Of a DNA stretch of 64,000 nucleotides, positions 56,690 to 64,000 are shown one piece after another (the first letter of the stretch is position 1; each line of letters begins with the position of its first letter). Where the stretch lies: NCBI GenBank assembly GCA_963920635.1, contig OY987305.1, forward strand, positions 2,762,653 to 2,826,652. The letters are read 5' to 3'. Origin of the DNA: Pseudeuparius sepicola. Lineage: Eukaryota > Arthropoda > Insecta > Coleoptera > Anthribidae. The translations under genes and the position numbers were made by a program. The notes under the pieces were generated by a model. The model worked only from the letters and a program-made list of their open reading frames with translations, was not told the origin of the DNA and searched no databases.

Positions 56690-58361
56690 TTTAACTGAGA
56701 ATATGCAGGAAGCTGGTGGATAGAGATATTTGCAAATATCATGGAGCTCAGTCCAGAGAGTGTTGAAAATGCATAAATTTAGACCATATTGTTATAGCCC
56801 AGTTCAAAAACTGTATGAAAATGATATTGCCGTTTAGTGTTGGAGAGGCAAGTGGAAAATGATCAATTTACACTCTATTAAAACTAAACGCAAGTGAAAC
56901 ATAAACACAAGTTGTTGCATGGCTAGAGCGTGATACGGACGTGATCGGCTTGCTATTGGCTAGCCGGTAATAAAGTCGGCGGGCGAGTGCAACGAGTCGG
57001 TGTTTCTTACAGAGGTGTATTGAGTTGCAAGTGGACCTTTATTTTTTCCCGATATAATTCTTTCGCTGTGTATTAATTGTTGGAGCTACGAGCTGTGTTA
57101 ATAGTAGATATTTCCAGGTAAGTGAATGACTAGGTGTGTCATAAAAGTTTGTTTTTAAAGTTCTTAATACTGGGGCATATTATTTTAATATTTTATATTA
57201 TAAAAATTCATAGAGATCGTCCTTAATGTGGCCCTGCCTCGTATTAGCCCTCAGAATTGTTCGCGTTCTTCCATCATGTAAATGTTTACGCATTTAGTTT
57301 GAATAGAATGTAGGTACGTTTTTTATCACTTGTGAATTATCACTAAGTATAAGGTTTACACTATATTACTATTAGCTAACTACTACTAGAAATTACAATT
57401 CTATTACTACTCCTACGGTTATTACTATTACAGATTCTATATTGTGGACTGATGAAGATAAAATAAAGTATAACTTATGGGAAATGTCCATATAGTAGTA
57501 TTTCTGAATAGATACATAAAATCGCAAGAACATTTTATACAATTTCATATTTACATTTTTTCCAAAATTAAAAACAAAAAAGTTAAAGTTGGTAGAATGT
57601 TACCTAGCCCTGTACTACATAAAGTTACACCGCCCTCTATGTACAAAACAGCATTAAACAGAGTAGTAATGCGTGAAAATAAATACCCGTTAAAACAGGT
57701 AGGTGTATTAAAACTAATGAAATAATCTTCTGTATTCTAAAATTCCGTAGTAATAATAATATAGGTGACACGGGTTGCTTCACTGAAATATAAGACGGAA
57801 TATGTCGTTAAATGTGATGACTTTACAATACGCCGGAGGGTCCCATCTTGTCTTGACGACTACAATATGGTCCGAACTCCCCAAAACAAGGTTAGAATTC
57901 CGTTAAAGCGTAACTGAATTCAGTTAAGCTACATTCAAAAGTCTCTAGCGTTTAGATATCGAGATGAAATGCGCCCAGCGTATGGTGTGTTCGTGGTATC
58001 GACTCATTAGTCGCCGCTGACGAAGCGTTAATATCTTTGAAGCTCTTCCTTATGTTATAAAAAAGGCCAGCGACTTGGGTTTAATGCTTGGCGGCAAGTG
58101 CAAAAGTCGGGACGAAAAAAATAAACGCTCTATTCACGACCGTAGACATGTGTTGCAGAAGAAGAGACCTCTTAAGAGGCTAAATTAAAGAGGCGTTATT
58201 TATAACGAAACCGAAAGCGATAACGTCAGTTTAATGTGGCTATCGTAATTAGATTTAAATTTATTATGGTTCGGAGTTTTTTTTGCCCGAGTTACGTGGG
58301 ATGTGGATAAATCCTCTGGAAGGTTTGCGGTATCTTCCAATTACAGGGGATTTTACTTTTT
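56690..58361. other. No gene body; possible untranslated first exon near 56930-57118
   Basis: 56930-57118 is GC-richer, with an inverted CCAAT box (GCTATTGGCTAG) and a strong splice donor TTCCAG-GTAAGTG at about 57117. This could be a promoter and 5' exon transcribed on the plus strand, but no coding exon was found to support it. 57130-58360 shows no recognised protein or repeat. Confidence 0.3.
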
Positions 58362-58460
58362 TAAAAGCTTTTATTTAACTTGCAATGTATGTATGTATGT
58401 ATGTATGTATGTAATTTGTTCGGGTGGAATCTTGCAACTCAATTTTGAAGCAGATATCTT

Positions 58461-59420
58461 CAACCGATCGAGCTGAAATTTTGTACACACGTTTAATTTG
58501 GATGACAATGCATGATTATATGTGTGACGTCATTCTAAATCCAACATGGCGGATCACCCAAGATGGCGGACTAGTTAAATTTCAACCGATCGAGCTGAAA
58601 TTTTGTACACACGTTTAATTTGGATGACAATGCATGATTATATGTGTGACGTCATTCTAAATCCAACATGGCGGATCACCCAAGATGGCGGACTAGTTAA
58701 ATTTCAACCGATCGAGCTGAAATTTTGTACACACGTTTAATTTGGATGACAATGCATGATTATATGTGTGGCGTCATTCTAAATCCAACATGGCGGAACA
58801 CTCAAGATGGCGGACTAGTTAAATTTCAACCGATCGAGCTGAAATTTTGTACACACGTTTAATTTGGATGACAATGCATGATTATATGTGTGACGTCATT
58901 CTAAATCCAACATGGCGGATCACTCAAGATGGCGGACTAGTTAAATTTCAACCGATCGAGCTGAAATTTTGTACACACGTTTAATTTGGATGACAATGCA
59001 TGATTATATGTGTGACGTCATTCTAAATCCAACATGGCGGATCACCCAAGATGGCGGACTAGTTAAATTTCAACCGATCGAGCTGAAATTTTGTACACAC
59101 GTTTAATTTGGATGACAATGCATGATTATATGTGTGACGTCATTCTAAATCCAACATGGCGGATCACCCAAGATGGCGGACTAGTTAAATTTCAACCGAT
59201 CGAGCTGAAATTTTGTACACACGTTTAATTTGGATGACAATGCATGATTATATGTGTGACGTCATTCTAAATCCAACATGGCGGAACACTCAAGATGGCG
59301 GACTAGTTAAATTTCAACCGATCGAGCTGAAATTTTGTACACACGTTTAATTTGGATGACAATGCATGATTATATGTGTGACGTCATTCTAAATCCAACA
59401 TGGCGGAACACCCAAGATGG
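58461..59420. repeat. 122-bp minisatellite, eight units
   Basis: CAACCGATCGAGCTGAAATT starts at 58461, 58583, 58705, 58827, 58949, 59071, 59193 and 59315, an exact 122-bp period. Units are almost identical; differences include GATCACCC/GATCACTC/GAACACTC/GAACACCC and one GTGGCGTCATTC for GTGACGTCATTC. The last unit breaks off after CCCAAGATGG. Nearly every unit holds TGACGTCA (first at 58525-58532), and each has ACATGGCGGA followed by AAGATGGCGG (last unit AAGATGGT). Confidence 0.95.
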
Positions 59421-59547
59421 TCATTAGAAGGTCTCCTCATTGAAGAGCTAGACTGTTCTAAACTAACCGGCAAACGACCTTGCAACAATGATGCGTTAAC
59501 TGAGATGAATAGACTCAGACACCTGGCCAAACTAAAAATTACAAAAT

Positions 59548-59872
59548 AAATTAAAAGTAAAAAAATATTTTTAAAAAAAGCTTTTATTTAAATGCGCTAA
59601 AAAGAATAAAATAATCTTTTCTTTTAAAACTTTTACTATCAACTTATAACGTCATTCCACAATTTATATGATATAAAAGCTTGTCGCGAGATTTAAGTTT
59701 TCAAACTAAGTAAATACCACTACTTAAATCTCGCGACAAGCTTTTATATCATATAAATTGTGGAATGACGTTATAAGTTGATAGTAAAAGTTTTAAAAGA
59801 AAAGATTATTTTATTCTTTTTAGCGCATTTAAATAAAAGCTTTTTTTAAAAATATTTTTTTACTTTTAATTT
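59548..59872. repeat. Perfect 151-bp inverted repeat (hairpin, 23-bp spacer)
   Basis: Arms 59548-59698 and 59722-59872 are exact reverse complements by my reading, including AAAAGCTTTTATTTAAATGCG and CTTGTCGCGAGATTTAAGT. The corresponding hairpins in family M copies 1 and 2 are imperfect with spacers of about 100 bp, so this one is recent or has been corrected. Confidence 0.92.
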
Positions 59873-59880
59873 TCGGATTT

Positions 59881-62257
59881 CTTCGACTTTTGTTTTAGTG
59901 TGTCTTTTAAACCGTTACGTAAGCTTCAGAAATGTGTTTACTGCAAAACATTTACCTGAAACCTGAAATGAGTGTTCATCAACATTGGTTGATAAATAAT
60001 TGCAAGGGATTAATGGAAATCGGCACTTAGTAGCCCATTATTGTACGATTTTTTTCAGTAAGTAGGTATAGGCCTTGGCGAGATGTAAACATCAAACGTC
60101 ATCGCTCGTCAAAAGTGACCCAATATTCAAAACCCGGCCAATAAAAGCCCAGTTAACTTTTCGTACACATTGCGAAATTGTTACCTATAGCCAGCGCAAT
60201 CTTTCAGTATAAATATTTTAGTAGATTTTTTATAAATATTTTAGTAGATTTCTTCGACTTTTGTTTTAGTGTGTCTTTTAAACCGTTACGTAAGCTTCAG
60301 AAATGTGTTTACTGCAAAATATTTACCTGAAACCTGAAATGAGTGTTCATCAACATTGGTTGATAAATAATTGCAAGGGATTTTTTTAATATAGTGTCTC
60401 AAAATCGCCATTAAAAGCTCGGAAATCGGCACTTAGTAGCCCATTATTGTACGATTTTTTTCAGTAAGTAGGTATAGGCCTTGGCGAGATGTAAACATCA
60501 AACGTCATCGCTCGTCAAAAGTGACCCAATATTCAAAACCCGGCCAATAAAAGCCCAGTTAACTTTTCGTACACATTGCGAAATTGTTACCTATAGCCAG
60601 CGCAATCTTTCAGTATAAATATTTTAGTAGATTTTTTATAAATATTTTAGTAGATTTCTTCGACTTTTGTTTTAGTGTGTCTTTTAAACCGTTACGTAAG
60701 CTTCAGAAATGTGTTTACTGCAAAATATTTACCTGAAACCTGAAATGAGTGTTCATCAACATTGGTTGATAAATAATTGCAAGGGATTTTTTTAATATAG
60801 TGTCTCAAAATCGCCATTAAAAGCTCGGAAATCGGCACTTAGTAGCCCATTATTGTACGATTTTTTTCAGTAAGTAGGTATAGGCCTTGGCGAGATGTAA
60901 ACATCAAACGTCATCGCTCGTCAAAAGTGACCCAATATTCAAAACCCGGCCAATAAAAGCCCAGTTAACTTTTCGTACACATTGCGAAATTGTTACCTAT
61001 AGCCAGCGCAATCTTTCAGTATAAATATTTTAGTAGATTTTTTATAAATATTTTAGTAGATTTCTTCGACTTTTGTTTTAGTGTGTCTTTTAAACCGTTA
61101 CGTAAGCTTCAGAAATGTGTTTACTGCAAAATATTTACCTGAAACCTGAAATGAGTGTTCATCAACATTGGTTGATAAATAATTGCAAGGGATTTTTTTA
61201 ATATAGTGTCTCAAAATCGCCATTAAAAGCTCAGAAATCGGCACTTAGGAGCCCATTATTGTACGATTTTTTTCAGTAAGTAGGTATAGGCCTTGGCGAG
61301 ATGTAAACATCAAACGTCATCGCTCGTCAAAAGTGACCCAATATTCAAAACCCGGCCAATAAAAGCCCAGTTAACTTTTCGTACACATTGCGAAATTGTT
61401 ACCTATAGCCAGCGCAATCTTTCAGTATAAATATTTTAGTAGATTTTTTATAAATATTTTAGTAGATTTCTTCGACTTTTGTTTTAGTGTGTCTTTTAAA
61501 CCGTTACGTAAGCTTCAGAAATGTGTTTACTGCAAAATATTTACCTGAAACCTGAAATGAGTGTTCATCAACATTGGTTGATAAATAATTGCAAGGGATT
61601 TTTTTAATATAGTGTCTCAAAATCGCCATTAAAAGCTCAGAAATCGGCACTTAGGAGCCCATTATTGTACGATTTTTTTCAGTAAGTAGGTATAGGCCTT
61701 GGCGAGATGTAAACATCAAACGTCATCGCTCGTCAAAAGTGACCCAATATTCAAAACCCGGCCAATAAAAGCCCAGTTAACTTTTCGTACACATTGCGAA
61801 ATTGTTACCTATAGCCAGCGCAATCTTTCAGTATAAATATTTTAGTAGATTTTTTATAAATATTTTAGTAGATTTCTTCGACTTTTGTTTTAGTGTGTCT
61901 TTTAAACCGTTACGTAAGCTTCAGAAATGTGTTTACTGCAAAATATTTACCTGAAACCTGAAATGAGTGTTCATCAACATTGGTTGATAAATAATTGCAA
62001 GGGATTTTTTTAATATAGTGTCTCAAAATCGCCATTAAAAGCTCAGAAATCGGCACTTAGGAGCCCATTATTGTACGATTTTTTTCAGTAAGTAGGTATA
62101 GGCCTTGGCGAGATGTAAACATCAAACGTCATCGCTCGTCAAAAGTGACCCAATATTCAAAACCCGGCCAATAAAAGCCAAGTTAACTTTTCGTACACAT
62201 TGCGAAATTGTTACCTATAGCAGCGCAATCTTTCAGTATAAATATTTTAGTAGGTTT
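59881..62257. repeat. Satellite of six units, 371 then 406 bp
   Basis: CTTCGACTTTTGTTTTAGTG begins units at 59881, 60252, 60658, 61064, 61470 and 61876. The first period is 371 (a 35-bp gap after GGGATT), the others exactly 406. Units 2-3 read GCTCGG and CTTAGTAGCCC; units 4-6 read GCTCAG and CTTAGGAGCCC, so two subtypes were amplified in blocks. Each unit holds CGGCCAATAAAAG and GTATAAATATTTTAG. The last unit ends early at TAGTAGGTTTG. Confidence 0.95.
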
Positions 62258-63589
62258 GAATATTAATCTAATTTTTATGCAGGTTACACAACGGGAGTTT
62301 CTGTTGGGAAGCGCCGTGCCTCGCCATACTTGACCTACGTAGAGCGATCGGCGAAGTCAAGCAACGCCGCGCGCAGTCGGTTCATGGACGGGTGATCCCT
62401 TATAATTATTTTTTGTATAATAAAACATTTTTTCCGATTTCAAAAAAATATATAATATGTACCTACCTCGGCACTGAAGTTCTTTTTATGACTCATGTGG
62501 TTTATTTGCCTCGGCCAGAAGCCTCGGCAACTAAATTCCACACGAGTCCTAAAAAGTTGAACTTCAGTGCCTTGGTACATAAGTAACTATTATGCTTACC
62601 CCTTAATTCCAAACAACTTCTCTTAATACATGTTTTCTCTAAAAATAAAAGTAAGGATGCTTTACTCTTGAACCTTTTTCATATTATATGTGAGTGTGCA
62701 GGAATGCCCAAACTTTTATCAAGAATAAAATTTTCTGATATATGTAAAATAAAAAATCTTTTAACTTTGTTTTGCTACATAATATATGTCCAATTTGACA
62801 GTTACTGCGTGACGCTACTGTTAGCAAAGTCAAATTTTAAATAGTTATTTTCGTAGATGCAGGTAACCTTCGTCACACTGTATGTTCGATATTTTACTAA
62901 TCCTAAGATTTTCTTCATTTAAAACCGAATCGCTCTGTATGGAAGATAAAAAAAATACTGGATATGTATTATTAAAAATTTCAGAACGGTTATTTTGCAA
63001 AATGTTTATGAACATGCATGAAATTTGTTGCTATAAACATGATAGGCTATTGTATTTTCCCAGCTAACAAACAATATAGGAATTAGCAAATCTTGATTAA
63101 ATATTTGTTGGTAATTATCGGTCGAAATCCTCCGCGAATAAACTGCAACCAAATATAATGCTTTTAATGATAGTTTACTAGTGTTCAGCCGCTGGTAAAA
63201 GTAATCGGAAAATATATGGACTAGTTTGTATGATGGTATTTTATTAACCTCATCTGTTTTAAAGCCGACCCTGTTTATGAGGAAAATTCCGGCTTTACGG
63301 TATTACTTCTGCCATTATGCGCATGCCAACTCGACCTTTATGTCGGCTTAATAAAAAGTTAGAATCGTAATTCGACACAGTTTTATTTCAATATTTCTCC
63401 AAGACAATTCCATTTATTGAAATGTGTCTTATATTATTCGGCTGGGGTCCATTCTGACCATTCTGACGCTCCTATACCTGCTCCCACCTTAAGCGTGTCC
63501 TACCGCAGATCTTTACGCTGTTAACCCAAATTGGATTTCCAATTGCTTTATAAGATTCTTCCTTCTTTATTTCTACAAAACGCAGGCTT
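62258..63589. other. No gene; hairpin at 62463-62580
   Basis: CCTCGGCACTGAAGTTC at about 62466 is mirrored by GAACTTCAGTGCCTTGG near 62560-62576, with GCCTCGGCCAGAAGCCTCGGC at the centre. It forms a roughly 115-bp hairpin of the same dispersed GCCTCGG type as 45248-45330. The rest shows nothing recognised. Confidence 0.4.
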
Positions 63590-63800
63590 TTATAGTCAAC
63601 CAACATATAACGGAAATTTACCAAAGTATACAACGTAGTTTTAATAATTTAATTAATTAATTGTCACATACAAGATGGGAGGGTGCCTTCGTTTAATCCC
63701 ATTATTAAACCCGTCTATTTCTAAACCAAAAAAGATGTTGTCTGTTTACTTTTTGTTGTTACTCCCTCTGACCTTGGTTATTTCTCTGAGGACATAGTAG
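63590..63800. mobile_element. MITE family B, copy 4 (internally deleted)
   Basis: TTTATAGTCAACCAACATAT, AACGGAAATTTACCAAAGT, then CCCATTATTAAACCCGTC and GTTGTTACTCCCTCTGACC, ending CTTGGTTATTTCTCTGAGG. The right terminus is the clearest of the family and defines the inverted end with copy 2. Confidence 0.72.
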
Positions 63801-64000
63801 ACTGAGCCGCAAAACAAAATATGGCAGTTTGTAGCGTATCGAGGCATTTTGTTGTTATAAATGAAAAATCTCTTTTGCCAATGAGAATTTTTCAATGGTT
63901 AGATCGGCAGGATTATGGCCCTGGGTTATTTTTCAAAAGGGTGCCAGCCGCATTCCATTTGGGCATGTAAATGTTGACGCGCAAATGGAAGATTGGGAGC
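63801..64000. other. No feature recognised
   Basis: The final 200 bases show no frame or repeat I can name. Confidence 0.3.

Larger units (their letters stand above)
58362..59873. mobile_element. Family M element, copy 3: expanded minisatellite plus perfect hairpin
   Basis: TTAAAAGCTTTTATTTAAC start, a (GTAT)n tract at about 58385-58413, eight tandem 122-bp units, a non-repeated 130-bp tail, then a second AAAGCTTTTATTTAA end that opens a perfect 151-bp inverted repeat. The order is the same as in copies 1 and 2, but the units have expanded and homogenised. The tail (59420-59547) can be read EGLLIEELDCSKLTGKRPC and DALTEMNRLRHLAKLK, possibly a scrap of an autonomous partner's protein. I do not recognise it. 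Confidence 0.78.

Noticed and set aside
58461..62257. CRISPR-like regular repeats
   Set aside because: The units are contiguous 122-bp and 406-bp satellites without unique spacers, in an insect-like genome.

Overview
This 64 kb window looks like transposon-rich, AT-rich intergenic or intronic DNA of an insect. A beetle is plausible but not proven. The evidence is many Tc1/mariner-type elements with TA target duplications and termini such as CAGTGTCC or CAGGGTG, hAT elements with 8-bp target duplications, Penelope-like retroelement (PLE) pieces, THAP-domain exons with GT-AG introns, and a short run of the insect telomere motif TTAGG. There is no bacterial gene organisation, no rRNA and no intact protein-coding gene. 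All coding sequence I recognise is fragmentary: PLE reverse transcriptase and GIY-YIG remnants, a hAT transposase C-terminus, Tc1/mariner transposase scraps, and two THAP first exons (one a clear pseudogene).

Layout. 1-335 is the end of a long-inverted-repeat mariner-type element (family A). 3.05-3.83 kb is a reverse-strand PLE 3' piece. 4.4-5.6 kb is MITE B with MITE J nested in it. 6.3-7.75 kb is a decayed PLE body. 8.8-10.86 kb is a long-inverted-repeat element. 11.4-12.73 kb is family A. 13.88-16.87 kb is repeat family E with mariner D inside. 17.6-20.63 kb is a family A element carrying a four-copy 410-bp array of tRNA-like genes. 21.4-22.4 kb is the first of three 'minisatellite plus hairpin' elements (family M). 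22.5-24.8 kb is MITE F split by an LTR. 26.4-27.7 kb is a degenerate tandem repeat split by an inverted pair of PLE fragments. 28.9-29.3 kb is MITE J, followed at 29.9-30.3 kb by a THAP pseudogene. 32-33.2 kb is an element with internal repeats. 33.6-34.7 kb is a non-autonomous hAT nested in MITE B. 36.2-36.9 kb is MITE F plus repeat G. 37.1-38.25 kb is a hAT with transposase remnants. 38.8-39.6 and 40.9-42.5 kb are mariner H copies, the second nested in another hAT. 42.8-44.3 kb is family E copy 2. 46.3-47.2 kb is family M copy 2. 48.2 kb is a THAP exon with MITE F just downstream. 51-51.9 kb is an element with seven copies of a TTTCGGAT motif. 52.6-54.9 kb is inverted-repeat DNA. 56.3-56.7 kb is a small hAT-type MITE. 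58.4-62.3 kb is a 4 kb block of family M copy 3 (eight 122-bp units plus a perfect 151-bp inverted repeat) followed by six units of a 371/406-bp satellite.

The clearest biology is nested transposition that can be dated by natural empty sites within the window. Two repeat families deserve attention: the tRNA-like multimer inside a mariner-type element, and family M, which repeatedly pairs a minisatellite rich in YY1/Pho-like ATGGCGG motifs with a long hairpin. All identities rest on reading the sequence; no database search was run.
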